Made by a program: the position numbers and the translations under genes
The notes under the pieces: model-generated
Told to the model about the DNA's origin: nothing
Databases searched by the model: none
Seen by the model: the letters and a program-made list of their open reading frames with translations, nothing else
In this document: piece after piece, positions 46,946-58,085 of the stretch
How positions within the stretch are numbered: the stretch's first letter is position 1
Layout: each line of letters starts with the position of its first letter
DNA from: Fodinibacter sp963834965
Lineage (GTDB): Bacteria; Actinomycetota; Actinomycetes; Actinomycetales; Dermatophilaceae
DNA length: 64,000 bases
Assembly: GCA_963834965.1 (NCBI GenBank)
Contig: CAWIEI010000013.1
Span: 62,001-126,000, forward strand
Direction of reading: 5' to 3'

Positions 46946-47692
46946 TCAACGAACCCCGATCTTTCGCAGGAAGTCGACCATCGCGTCGGTCGGCCCCGCG
47001 AGGGGGCCGTCGTCGCGCAGCGACAGGGTCGCGGACAGGGGCGTGCCGGGCGCGGTGAGCTTGGCGTTCGCCGCGTCGCGCAGGGCGTCGCTGGAGATGG
47101 TGACCTTGGTCAGGGCCACCCCGCCGTCGGTGGTCACCGACACGGCGCGCACCTCTCCCGGCACGGTGCGGTTGTCGGGCAGGAGGAGGTCGACGTGGGC
47201 GCCGGTCTCCACCCGGCCGTAGTCGCGCGGCGAGAGCCGGAACTCGGCGACCGCGTACTCCGACCCCACGGCCGTGATCGTGGCGAGCGCCGCGCCGCTC
47301 TGCACGAAGCCCCCCTCGGTGCTCTGGACGTCGGTGAGCACGCCCGAGGTGAGCGCGCGGTAGGTCACGGTCGACTTCTTCGGGTCGACGGCGTAGGCGG
47401 CGTTGCGCACCGCCGCGACGGCGGTGACTGCTTCGCCGGCGTTGCCGACCGTGCGCGGGACCACGACGGTGTAGAGGCTGTCTCCCTTGTCGACGCTGTC
47501 GCCGGCGGCGACCTTCTGGTCGACGACGACGCCACCGAACTGGGCACCGACGGTGACCTGGTCGGCCACGACGTGGGCGGTGAGGCTGAGCACCTGCGAG
47601 CGCCGCTGGTTGAACACCAGGGTCAGCGCCGCGACGAGGGCGATGACGACGACGAGGCCGCCGTAGAGGCGGAAGCGGTTGGACCAGGTCAT
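46946..47692 (-). CDS. HlyD-like single-span adaptor protein
   Basis: A 248-residue protein with an N-terminal membrane segment (YGGLVVVIALVAALTLVF) and an external part with two lipoyl-like halves (AQFGGVVVDQKVAAGDSVDK then LTSGVLTDVQSTEGGFVQSG) and a beta-barrel domain (AEFRLSPRDYGRVETGAHVD). This is the layout of HlyD/membrane fusion proteins. Encoded between a polysaccharide synthase and a glucanase, and overlapping the synthase by an ATGA junction, it may link the synthase to the envelope, a role known for Alg44-like partners; that is inference. Confidence 0.78.
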   Translation of the reverse strand: MTWSNRFRLYGGLVVVIALVAALTLVFNQRRSQVLSLTAHVVADQVTVGAQFGGVVVDQKVAAGDSVDKGDSLYTVVVPRTVGNAGEAVTAVAAVRNAAYAVDPKKSTVTYRALTSGVLTDVQSTEGGFVQSGAALATITAVGSEYAVAEFRLSPRDYGRVETGAHVDLLLPDNRTVPGEVRAVSVTTDGGVALTKVTISSDALRDAANAKLTAPGTPLSATLSLRDDGPLAGPTDAMVDFLRKIGVR

Positions 47693-49503
47693 GAGCGGGC
47701 TCCAGAGGTCGAGGTGTGCGAGGTGTGCGAGCCGTGTGCGGCCGCCATGGCCGGCTCGGGGGCCGGGGCGGACAGCACCGCTCGGTGCGGGGGAAGGCCG
47801 GCTCGGGGGCCGGCGCGACCGGCCGGACGACCGCGGTGCGGGCGCTGACCGTGGCGCGGGCGCGGGCCGTGGCCTGCCGGCTCGACGGGGCCGCGACGCG
47901 GCGGGGGTGCAGCAGGCGCTGGTGCTCGCGCATCCCGGCGACGACGAAGACGCCGAGGATCACCGTGTTGGTGATGTTCCAGACGGTGGCCAGGGTCAGC
48001 TGGCTGTGGCCGATGTCGCGCCAGATGGCGACGCCGGAGCTGAGCAGCAGGAAGGTGAACATGAGCACCTGCGGCACCATGAAGTTGAACGGCGAGCTGG
48101 GCCGGCCACGGCGACCCGGTGACGTGCCACTTCTGCTCACGGCCGACCAGCACGTTGAACAGCGCTCGCGTGTAGATCGGGAACGACACGGTGGCGAGCA
48201 TGAGGGACTCCCACCGGAACGACCCGAGCGTGAAGAAGGCCAGCACGACCTGCATGCCGTAGAACCCGAGGTAGAACAGCAGCCAGGTCGAGAGCCCCAG
48301 GCCCGCCGACACCGGGCGCAGGTCGAAGTAGATCTCCAGCGGCGGCACCAGGAGCAGCAGCGCCGGGGTGATGCCGGTGAGGTAGTGGGTGGCCGTGACG
48401 AGGTACATGATCCGCTGGTCGGCGGTGAGCCGGCGCTTGCGGCTGAGCGGGTTGTGGGTCATGAGGATCTCGAACCCGCCTGTCGCCCAACGCTGCTGCT
48501 GCTTGGTGAAGCCCTCGATGGTCTCGGGGGCATCACCGACGGCGAGCACGTCGGGGATGTAGACGCTGCGCCAGCCGCGCTCGTGCAGCATCAGCGAGGT
48601 CCACACGTCCTCGGACTTGGAGTCGGTGTACATGCCCCCGATGTCGTCGACGGCCGCCCGGCGGAACACGACGTTGGTGCCGACGCAGAACGCCGCGTTG
48701 AAGTGGTTCCGGCCCGGCTGGATGAACCGGTAGAACACGGTCTGCATGTAGCCGGCCCCGCGGGAGATGACCGACGTGAGGTTGCCGTAGGTCTGCGGGG
48801 TCTGCACGAAGGCGACGTCCTTGCTGACGAAGAACGGCACCGTCTCGAGGAGGAAGTTCTCCTTGGGCACGAAGTCGGCGTCGAAGATGGCGAAGTAGTC
48901 GCCCTTCGCGATGGACAGCGCGTGGTTGACGTTGCCCGCCTTGGCGCCGTTGTTCGACAGCCGGCGGACGTAGTGGACGCCCAGCTCGGCGGCGAGCTCC
49001 TTGACCTCGTCCGACCGGCCGTCGTCGAGGATCCAGGTGCGGTGCCGGCCGGTCATCCGCTGTGCAGCGGTTGCCGTGCGCCGGATGGTGGCCACCGGCT
49101 CGCCGTAGACGGTGATGAAGACGTCGACGAGCACCTCCTTGCCGTTGACGCGGATCGGCCGGTCCGTGGCGTCGCCGCCGAGGGGCACCGGGCCGAGCAG
49201 CGCGTCCCGGGCCGCGTGGAAGGCGTAGTCACGCGGGCTGGCCGCGCCGGCCAGGATGGTCCACATCGAGACGAGCGCCTGGCGGATCAGCACCGTCTCG
49301 GCGACGATGACCATCGACCAGGGCAGCAGGTCGCCCCGGTTGCCCGGGTCGAGGAGGAACCAGGAGTAGAGCAGGATCCCCGCGGCGGCGAGCGCGGTGA
49401 GGAGGATGACGATGGGTGAGTAGACCTTCTCGGTGCGGGCGCGCCGCTCGAGTGCGAGGCGTTCATCGCCGCTCGCGAGGTCGTGGGATGGGTCGAAGGA
49501 CAT
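47689..49503 (-). CDS. processive family 2 glycosyltransferase (cellulose/curdlan synthase-like), two frameshifts
   Basis: About 605 residues from ATG 49503. Two N-terminal membrane segments precede a GT2 domain with the processive D,D,D,Q(Q/R)xRW signature: TWILDDGRSDEVKEL, YFAIFDADFVPKENF, TDSKSEDVWTSLMLHERGWR and TKQQQRWATGGFEI. Several membrane helices follow (YLTGITPALLLLVPP, LSTWLLFYLGFYGMQVVLAF, VPQVLMFTFLLLSSGVAIW). Breaks near 48122 and 47790. No PilZ domain is seen. The neighbouring GH81 glucanase makes beta-1,3-glucan the likeliest product, by analogy with curdlan synthase. It is the first gene of the operon. Confidence 0.84.
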   Translation of the reverse strand: MSFDPSHDLASGDERLALERRARTEKVYSPIVILLTALAAAGILLYSWFLLDPGNRGDLLPWSMVIVAETVLIRQALVSMWTILAGAASPRDYAFHAARDALLGPVPLGGDATDRPIRVNGKEVLVDVFITVYGEPVATIRRTATAAQRMTGRHRTWILDDGRSDEVKELAAELGVHYVRRLSNNGAKAGNVNHALSIAKGDYFAIFDADFVPKENFLLETVPFFVSKDVAFVQTPQTYGNLTSVISRGAGYMQTVFYRFIQPGRNHFNAAFCVGTNVVFRRAAVDDIGGMYTDSKSEDVWTSLMLHERGWRSVYIPDVLAVGDAPETIEGFTKQQQRWATGGFEILMTHNPLSRKRRLTADQRIMYLVTATHYLTGITPALLLLVPPLEIYFDLRPVSAGLGLSTWLLFYLGFYGMQVVLAFFTLGSFRWESLMLATVSFPIYTRALFNVLVGREQKWHVTGSPWPAQLAVQLHGAAGAHVHLPAAQLRRRHLARHRPQPADPGHRLEHHQHGDPRRLRRRRDARAPAPAAPPPRRGPVEPAGHGPRPRHGQRPHRGRPAGRAGPRAGLPPHRAVLSAPAPEPAMAAAHGSHTSHTSTSGARS

Positions 49504-49607
49504 GGGCAATCCCCTGCGGTTGTCGGACATGCTGGGGAGCAGGTGTCGAGCTCCCATCGGGTTCGGCACCGTTGCCATGGGCCGCGAGCGAGCGCGGACG
49601 TCAGTCA

Positions 49608-49653
49608 GGCCCGACCGTCACACGCGGACGGCGGGCCGTTGTCAGCCAGCGTA
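49608..49653 (-). promoter_or_regulatory. promoter and 5' leader hairpin of the polysaccharide operon
   Basis: TACGCT (reverse strand, 49648-49653) is the best -10, about 145 bases before the synthase ATG, giving an unusually long leader for this window. A strong hairpin, GGCCCG-CCGTC paired with GACGG-T-CGGGCC (49608-49637), lies at the very 5' end of that leader. It could be a stability or regulatory element. Confidence 0.45.
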
Positions 49654-49779
49654 CGGGCGGTTCGGGCGGAATCTCGAGTCGGTGCACGATCAGTGCTCGG
49701 GGAACGCGGCGTTCACGCAGGTTTCGCACGGGGTGAGCAGGCCTCCTGAGCACGATGGGCCGTCGGGCAGACTGCCGGT

Positions 49780-50558
49780 ATGACCCTCGTCACACCGACC
49801 GTCGAGGAGCACCTCGCCGGCGTCGATGCCGCCGTCGACCGGATGGCCGTGTGGGCCCGGGCCGCGGGCCCCGACGCACCCGTGCCGACCTGCCCGGGCT
49901 GGGCCGTGCGCGACCTGCTCGCCCACCAGGGGATGGTGCACCGGTGGGCCACCGCCGTGGTGCGTCGGCGAGGACCCGGCTGGCGTCGACGACGCCGCCC
50001 TCGAGGCGGAGGGGCAGGCTGCCGACGACCCGGTCGGCTGGCTGCTCGACGGCGCCGCACCCCTGGTCGACGCCCTGCGCTCCGCCCCCGACGACCTCGC
50101 CGTGCTGACCTTCCTCAAGGAGGCGCCACCGGCCCGGGCGTTCTGGGCCCGCCGGCAGTGCCACGAGACCACGGTGCACGCCCTCGACGCCCTGTCCGCG
50201 CTGGAGCGCCGCCCCCTCGGGGCCGACGACGTCTGGCTCACCGACGCCCTTGCGGCCGACGGGGTCGACGAGCTGCTCATCGGGTTCTGGCAGCGGCGCA
50301 CCAAGGGGCCCCGCAGCGAATCCCCCTACGCCGCAGCCGTCGTCGTGGCCGACGGCCCCGCGTGGGAGCTCGACGTCAGCGACGAGAGCCCGGTGACCCG
50401 GCGGCGGGAGCCCGGCGACGGCATCCACGCCGGTGCGCGCACCGTGCGCGGGTCGGCGCGCGACCTCTACCTGGCGCTGTGGAACCGGGGCGGCTCGGTC
50501 GACGACCCCACCGGCCTGCTCGAGGCGTGGCGCGGAGGGCGGCGCGATCAGCTGGTGA
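49780..50558 (+). CDS. mycothiol-dependent maleylpyruvate isomerase-like (DinB-fold) protein, frameshifted
   Basis: About 255 residues. ATG 49780 opens TPTVEEHLAGVDAAVDRMAV and PTCPGWAVRDLLAHQGMVHR, the metal and thiol-binding helix typical of the actinobacterial maleylpyruvate isomerase N-terminal family; after a shift near 49970 the body continues with LTFLKEAPPARAFWARRQCH, ETTVHALDALSALERRPLGA and DGIHAGARTVRGSARDLYLA LWNR-like C-terminal domain. A second shift near 50535 gives a natural end at TGA 50558 (ISW). CAGACT six bases upstream suggests a leaderless start. The reaction is unknown. Confidence 0.78.
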
Positions 50559-51249
50559 GGTGCCGGCCGAGGAAGTCCTCGATCCGCGCCCACGCGTCCT
50601 TCGCCGACTCCGGCTCCGGGCCGACGTGCATGACCAGGCGGGTCATCGGGGCTGCGTACCACGGCGAGTGGTCGGCCTCGTTGAGGAACGCGTGCCCGGC
50701 GGCGGGGTACTCCTTGACGTCGTGCTCGACGCCCCGCTCGGTCAGCGCGGCATCGAGGGTGGCGGCGGCGCCGCGCAGGTAGCCGTCGCGGCCGCCGTAG
50801 CTGGCGACCACCGGGCAGGCACCGTCGAGGGCGTCGAGGTCGCGCGGCAACGCACCGTAGTTGGCGGCCACGGCATCCCACCCCGGCCGGCCGGCCAGCA
50901 CCAGGGCGAAGCCACCGCCCAGGCAGAACCCGATCACCCCGACCGACCCGCTGCAGGCGGGGTCGGCGAGCAGCGCCTCGCGCGCCGACTCGAGGTCGTC
51001 GAACGCCTGCCCGCTCCCCCGGCGCAGCGCCGTCATCGTCCGCGCCAGGCACACGACGCGGCGGCCGCGGGAGAGCAGGTCGGGCGCCAGCACGACGTAG
51101 CCCATCGCCGCGAGCCGGTCGGCGTGCCGCGTCATCTCGTCGTCGAGCCCGAAGACCTCGTGCACGAGCACCAGGGCTGGCCAGGGCCCGTCACCGGCCG
51201 GCACCGCCCGGTATGCCGGGAGGTCGCCGACCGTCGTCATCTCACCCAT
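50548..51249 (-). CDS. dienelactone hydrolase family protein
   Basis: A 233-residue alpha/beta hydrolase. The nucleophile cysteine is in VGVIGFCLGGGFALVLAG, the aspartate in VVASYGGRDGYLRG and the histidine in EYPAAGHAFLNEADHSPW, with the strand LVLVHEVFGLDDEMTRHADR ahead. Such enzymes open lactones, classically in aromatic degradation. TAGGGT six bases before ATG 51249 predicts a leaderless mRNA. Its 3' end overlaps the convergent maleylpyruvate isomerase-like gene. Confidence 0.9.
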   Translation of the reverse strand: MGEMTTVGDLPAYRAVPAGDGPWPALVLVHEVFGLDDEMTRHADRLAAMGYVVLAPDLLSRGRRVVCLARTMTALRRGSGQAFDDLESAREALLADPACSGSVGVIGFCLGGGFALVLAGRPGWDAVAANYGALPRDLDALDGACPVVASYGGRDGYLRGAAATLDAALTERGVEHDVKEYPAAGHAFLNEADHSPWYAAPMTRLVMHVGPEPESAKDAWARIEDFLGRHLTS

Positions 51250-51291
51250 GGCCGGACCCTATGCCCTCGGGGGTCGGCACCCCCGGGAGGG

Positions 51292-51588
51292 TCAGTGCGA
51301 CGACCGGGGCTTCTTCTTCGGCGCCGGGCGGGTCGGGTCGTCGGTCACCGGCTCGACGTGCTCGGGCACCTTCACCGGCCGCAGCTGCGCCCACGCCATG
51401 AAGCCGATGCCGACGACGAGCAGCATGATGCCGGCCACGAGGTTGGCGTTGGAGCCACCGGTCTTGTCGGTCTCGGGGTCGGCGAACAGGCCCATCAGGG
51501 TGAGGATCACGCCGTAGATCGTGAGCAGCGACCCGATGATGTTGCGGATGTCGAAGATGCCGGCCGTCTTCTTCTCTTGCTGTGCCAT
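51292..51588 (-). CDS. small two-span membrane protein downstream of the symporter
   Basis: A 98-residue protein with two hydrophobic segments (IIGSLLTIYGVILTLMGLFA and LVAGIMLLVVGIGFMAWAQL) and a basic, proline-rich C-terminus. ATG 51588 follows the symporter stop by 12 bases on the same strand. Small proteins of this kind often accompany sodium:solute symporters in actinobacteria; whether they are subunits is not known. Confidence 0.75.
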   Translation of the reverse strand: MAQQEKKTAGIFDIRNIIGSLLTIYGVILTLMGLFADPETDKTGGSNANLVAGIMLLVVGIGFMAWAQLRPVKVPEHVEPVTDDPTRPAPKKKPRSSH

Positions 51589-51600
51589 GGCTGCTCCTGC

Positions 51601-53392
51601 TCAGAAGAGGATGTTGAGGACGGTGACCATGGCGAGCGACAGCCCTGCGAGCGGCAGCGTGCGCCGGTACCAGGGGTAGGTGTGCTCGAGCGGGTCCTGG
51701 CGGGTCTCCTTCGGTGTCTCCGAGTACACCAGACCGACGAGGTCTTCGGGCTTCGGGGCCGTGGTGAACAACGAGATGCCGACGGAGAGGATGAGGTCGA
51801 CGATGAACGCCGCGGAGGCCGCCACGAAGGCCGCTCCCTGACCGCCCAGGGGGATGACGCCCAGGCTCACGGAGCCGAAGGCGTCCTCGCTGAGGAAGGC
51901 GACCAGCACGGCCGCCAGGGTGCCGGAGATCAGCCCGATCCAGGCCGCCGTGCCCGTCATCCGCTTCCAGAACATACCGAGGATGAAGGTGGCGAACAGC
52001 GGGGCGTTGAAGAACCCGAACAGGGTCTGGAGGTAGTCCATGATGTTCGAGAACGAGCTGGCCAGCAGGGCCGTGAAGATGGCGATGACCGTGGCCCCGA
52101 CGGTCGCGACCCGCCCGATGCGCAGGTAGTAGTCGTCGCTGCGGTCCTTGCGGATGTAGCGCTCCCACAGGTCGTAGCTGAAGACCGTGTTGAACGCCGA
52201 GATGTTGGCCGCCATGCCGGCCATGAACGCCGCCAGCAGGCCGGTGATGGCGAGGCCGAGCAGGCCGTTGGGCAGCAGGTCGCGCATCAGGTAGAGCAAC
52301 GAGTCGTTGAAGGCGACCCCCTTGCCCGAGGCGCCTCCCGGCACCGCCTCGCCGTTCTTCAGCTTCACGATCTCGGGCACCAGGACGGCGGCGATCATGC
52401 CCGGGATGATCGTGAGGAACGGGACGAACATCTTCGGGAACGACCCGATGACCGGCGTCTTGCGGGCCGACGCGATCGAGTCGGAGGCCATCGCCCGCTG
52501 CACCTCGACGAAGTTGGTCGTCCAGTAGCCGAAGGACAGCACGAAGCCGAGGCCGAAGACGATGCCGACGACCGACCACACCGGGGAGTCGAAGCCGGTG
52601 AGCGCCTGGCCCGGCCAGGAGTTCAGCTGGTCGGTGGCCGACGGCACCTCGGCGGCCGCGCGGGGCGTTGTTGGCCGCGGTGGTGATCTTCTCCTCGAGG
52701 CCGCTCCAGCCGCCGACCCGGTTCAGGCCGATGATGACGAGCGGCAGCAGCGACGCGACGATCACGAAGAACTGCAGCACCTCGTTGTAGATGGCCGCGG
52801 ACAGGCCGCCGAGGGTGATGTAGGACAGCACGATGATGGCGGCGACGATCAGGGCCGACCACAGCGGCCAGCCGAGCAGCGCGTGCACGATCGAGCCGAG
52901 CAGGTAGAGGTTGACGCCGGCGATGAGCAGCTGGGCCACGGCGAACGAGATCGCGTTGACCAGGTGCGCCTTGGTGCCGAACCGCCGGAACATGAACTCC
53001 GGGACCGAGCGCACCTTGGAGCCGTAGTAGAACGGCATCATCACGACACCGAGGAAGAGCATGGCCGGGATGGCGCCGATCCAGAAGTAGTGCACCGTCG
53101 CGATACCGATCTGGGCGCCGTTGGCCGACATCCCCATGATCTCGACGGCACCCAGGTTGGCCGAGATGAAGGCCAGGCCGGTCACCCAGGCGGGCAGCGA
53201 GCGGCCCGACAGGAAGAAGTCGAGCGAGTCGGACACCGATTGCCGTGCGATCAGGCCGATGCCGAGCACGAAGACGAAGTACGTCGCGAGGATGAGGTAG
53301 TCGACGGGAGAGGCGTCGATCAGCGTCGCCGTCCTCACCGCCGCCGGAAGGCCCTCCGTCACGGTCTGCGCCAGTCCCACCACTGCGACCAC
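51601..53392 (-). CDS. sodium:solute symporter (SSS family), one frameshift
   Basis: About 590 residues with some 13-14 membrane segments. From GTG 53392, with AGAGGA upstream: DYLILATYFVFVLGIGLIAR, DFFLSGRSLPAWVTGLAFIS ANLG-type substrate helix, GGLSAAIYNEVLQFFVIVAS (signature region), and after a shift near 52655 FGLGFVLSFGYWTTNFVEVQ RAM, MAGMAANISAFNTVFSYDLW and the final helices. This architecture is closest to SGLT-like sugar symporters, but the solute cannot be named with confidence. TAGCGT near 53449 is a plausible -10. Confidence 0.85.
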
Positions 53393-53464
53393 CCGTCCTC
53401 TACGCCGAGGCAGTCACCACCCCCACGGTGGCAACGTGGTCACGCTAGTGGAGGTGGTGCCGCC

Positions 53465-55505
<2,041 letters not shown>

Positions 55506-55509
<4 letters not shown>

Positions 55510-57241
55510 GCCGCCTCCTCCATCGCCTGCTGGCTCTGCACGATCTCGACGTACGTGGGGCAGCTGTCGACCAGCTCCGCGTGCGTCCCATGGCCCACGA
55601 CCTGGCCGTCGTCGAGCACGACGATCCGGTCGGCGTGGATGATGCTCGAGACCCGTTGCGCGACCACGATGACCACGGCATCCCTCGTCACCGGCCGCAT
55701 CGCGGCCCGCAGCCGCGCGTCGGTGGCGACGTCGAGCGCCGAGAACGCGTCGTCGAACAGGTAGATGCCGGCCTTGCTCACCAGGGCCCGCGCGATGGCG
55801 AGCCGCTGGCGCTGGCCGCCGCTGACGTTGGTGCCGCCCTGGGCGATCGGCGACTCCAGGCCGTCGGGCATGGCGCGCACGAAGTCGTCGGCCTGGGCCA
55901 CGGTGAGGGCCTGCCAGAGCTCGTCGTCGGTGGCGTCGGGGTCGCCGTAGCGCAGGTTGGACGCCACCGTGCCGGTGAACAGGTAGGGCCGCTGGGGCAC
56001 CAGGCCGATGTGCGACCAGAGGTCCTCGGGGTCGGCTTCGCGCACGTCGACGCCGCCGACGAGCACCTGGCCCTCGGTGACGTCGTGCAGCCGCGGGATC
56101 AGGCCCACCAGGGTGGTCTTGCCCGAGCCGGTGGAGCCGACGATGGCCGTCGTCGTGCCGGGCTCGGCGCGCATCGACACCTCGCGCAGCACCGGCGACT
56201 CGGCCCCGGGGTAGGAGAAGGTGGCGCCGCGCAGCTCGACGGTCACCGGGCCGGGCGGGATGACCTGACCGGGTCGGCGGGCGCGTGCACCGAGCTCTCG
56301 GTGTCGAGCACCTCCTGGATGCGCCCGGCCGAGACGGTGGCGCGCGGGATCATCATCGCCATGAAGGTCGCCATCATCACCGACATCAGGATCTGGATCA
56401 GGTAGGACATGAACGCGGTGAGCGAGCCGATCTGCATCTGCCCGCTGTCGATGCGGTGGGCGCCGAACCACAGCACCGCCACCGTCGAGGCGTTGAAGAT
56501 GACCATGACGACGGGGAACGCGAGCGCCATCAGCTTGCCGACGGCGAGCGCGGTGCCGGTGTAGGTGCGGTTGGCCACGGCGAAGCGCTCGCGCTCGACG
56601 TCCTCGCGCACGAACGCGCGCACCACGCGCAGGCCGGTGATCTGCTCGCGCAGGATGCGGTTGACCGAGTCGACGGCGGTCTGCATCGAGCGGAAGTGCG
56701 GCACCATCCGCGAGATGATCAGGCCGATCGCCACGCCCAGGGCCGGCACCGCGACGGCGACCAGCCAGGCCAGGCCGAGGTCCTCGCGCAGGGCCATGAA
56801 GATGCCGCCGACCATCATGATCGGCGCCGACACCATGATCGCCAGGAACATGTAGGTGACGGTCTGCACCTGGGTCACGTCGTTGGTGCTGCGGCTGATC
56901 AGGGTCGGGGCGCCGAAGCGGGAGAGCTCCTGGGCCGAGAACTGGCCGACGCGATGGAAGACCGACGAGCGCACCTCGCGGCCGAGCGAGGCCGACGTCT
57001 GCGCGCCGATCCGGGTGGCGCCGATGGTGGCGATGATCTGCACGAACGAGACGGCGAGCATGAGCATGCCGGTGCGCAGGATGAAGGTGGTGTTGCCCAC
57101 CGCCACGCCCTCGTCGATGATCCGGCCGTTGAGGCTGGGCAGGTAGAGGGAGGCGAGCGTCGCCACGAGCTGGAGCACGAGGAGCACGCCCAGCAGCGCG
57201 GCGTACGGGGTGAGGTAGGTGCGGATCAGTCGGTACAGCAT
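55506..57241 (-). CDS. ABC exporter half-transporter, one frameshift
   Basis: About 578 residues from ATG 57241: six membrane helices (TPYAALLGVLLVLQLVATL, LMLAVSFVQIIATIGATR, FLAIMVSAPIMMVGGIFM and others), then Walker A IVGSTGSGKTTLVGLIPR, canonical C-loop TNVSGGQRQRLAIARAL and a Walker B ending in aspartate (IYLFDDAFSALDVATD) instead of the catalytic glutamate. The degenerate site here and the altered C-loop in the partner fit the asymmetric ATP sites of heterodimeric exporters. One shift near 56270. The start touches the TetR stop, placing both transporters under the regulator's promoter. Confidence 0.88.
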
Positions 57242-57834
57242 CAGTCATGGACCTCCGGGTGCCGTCGAGGACGACGGAGACGATCTCGGCCGGTGTCATC
57301 GACCGGACGGGGAGCATGGGGTGGGCGCTCGCGAGCGTGAGGTGGGCCAGGATGTTGACGACGTCCTGCGGCGGCAGGCGCAGCGACGCGGCATCCGTGC
57401 CGATGAGGTCGAGGAACGCGGCGTCGACGGCGGGGTCGCTCATCGGCTTGCGCCGGTTGTGCCGCCGGGCCGTCGTGCGTGATCGGCTCGCCGCCCGCCT
57501 GGTGCAGCGCGCTGATGACGCCGATGATCCGCTCGACCCAGCGCTGCATCACGCCGACCGCCGCGACGAGCCGGTCGTCGAGCGGCAGGTCGGCGTCGAT
57601 CCCCCGCAGTGACGCCACGACACCGGTCGTGTCGAACACCGCTGTGGCGCAGGCCTGCACGAGCTCGTCCTTGGTGCCGAAGGCGCGGAACACGGTGCCC
57701 TCGGCGATGCCGGCGGCCTCGGCCACCTGCTTGGTCGTCACGCCGACGCCGTGCTCGCGCAGCAGCGGGATGGTCACCTCGACGAGCGAGGCACGGCGGT
57801 CCTCGGGGCTGAGGGCAGGGGCACGGGGAGTCAC
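57241..57834 (-). CDS. TetR family regulator of the ABC exporter, two frameshifts
   Basis: About 197 residues. From GTG 57834: DNA-binding helices in EDRRASLVEVTIPLLREHGV, TTKQVAEAAGIAEGTVFRAF and TKDELVQACATAVFD; the ligand domain continues LPLDDRLVAAVGVMQRWVER and, after a shift near 57470, DPAVDAAFLDLIGTDAASLR, HPMLPVRSMTPAEIVSVVLD, ending PEVHD. TAAAGT seven bases upstream supports the GTG 57834 start. It lies first in the operon and likely represses itself and the two transporter genes. Confidence 0.87.
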   Translation of the reverse strand: MTPRAPALSPEDRRASLVEVTIPLLREHGVGVTTKQVAEAAGIAEGTVFRAFGTKDELVQACATAVFDTTGVVASLRGIDADLPLDDRLVAAVGVMQRWVERIIGVISALHQAGGEPITHDGPAAQPAQADERPRRRRRVPRPHRHGCRVAAPAAAGRRQHPGPPHARERPPHAPRPVDDTGRDRLRRPRRHPEVHD

Positions 57835-57848
57835 CCGCACCACTTTAA

Positions 57849-57868
57849 GTGAGTGAGCACTCACTCAC
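57849..57868. promoter_or_regulatory. TetR operator
   Basis: GTGAGTGAG and CTCACTCAC flank a two-base centre, directly upstream of the TAAAGT -10 of the regulator gene; TTGACT (reverse strand, 57870-57875) lies on the far side. Position and symmetry fit an autoregulatory TetR site. Confidence 0.82.
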
Positions 57869-57912
57869 AAGTCAATTACCCTCAGTTCCTCCGACGCGGC
57901 GTGACCCAGACC

Positions 57913-58053
57913 GTCCCCAGATCGACCAATAGGTCACACCAGGGACACCCCGCGCCCCCGGCAGCGTCCCCAGATCGACCAATAGGTCACACCAGGGACA
58001 CCGCGCACCCCCGGGCAGCGTCCCCAGATCGACCAATAGGTCACAGCGGGGAC
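57913..58053. repeat. three tandem 34-base hairpin repeats, period 53-54
   Basis: Copies at 57913-57946, 57966-57999 and 58020-58053 share CAGATCGACCAATAGGTCAC, flanked by GTCCC and GGGAC. Each folds as outer stem GTCCC/GGGAC, a symmetric six-base internal loop, inner stem GACC/GGTC and an AATA loop. The separating 19-20 bases (CGCGCCCCCGG-like) are near-identical, so this is a tandem repeat and not a spacer array. It lies just after the stop of the DUF559 gene. Confidence 0.92.
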
Positions 58054-58085
58054 GCACCGACCTGCTTGCCGCCCGTCTCCCAGGA

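Noticed and set aside
49690..49765. Reverse-strand peptide ending TPCETCVNAAFPEH upstream of the GT2 gene
   Set aside because: The tail looks protein-like with a CxxC, but its frame has no start codon nearby and its upstream part is antisense to the maleylpyruvate isomerase-like gene.
57913..58053. CRISPR-like array (34-base repeats with 19-20 base spacers)
   Set aside because: The separators are nearly identical to each other and far shorter than normal spacers, and no cas gene is present; it is a tandem minisatellite.
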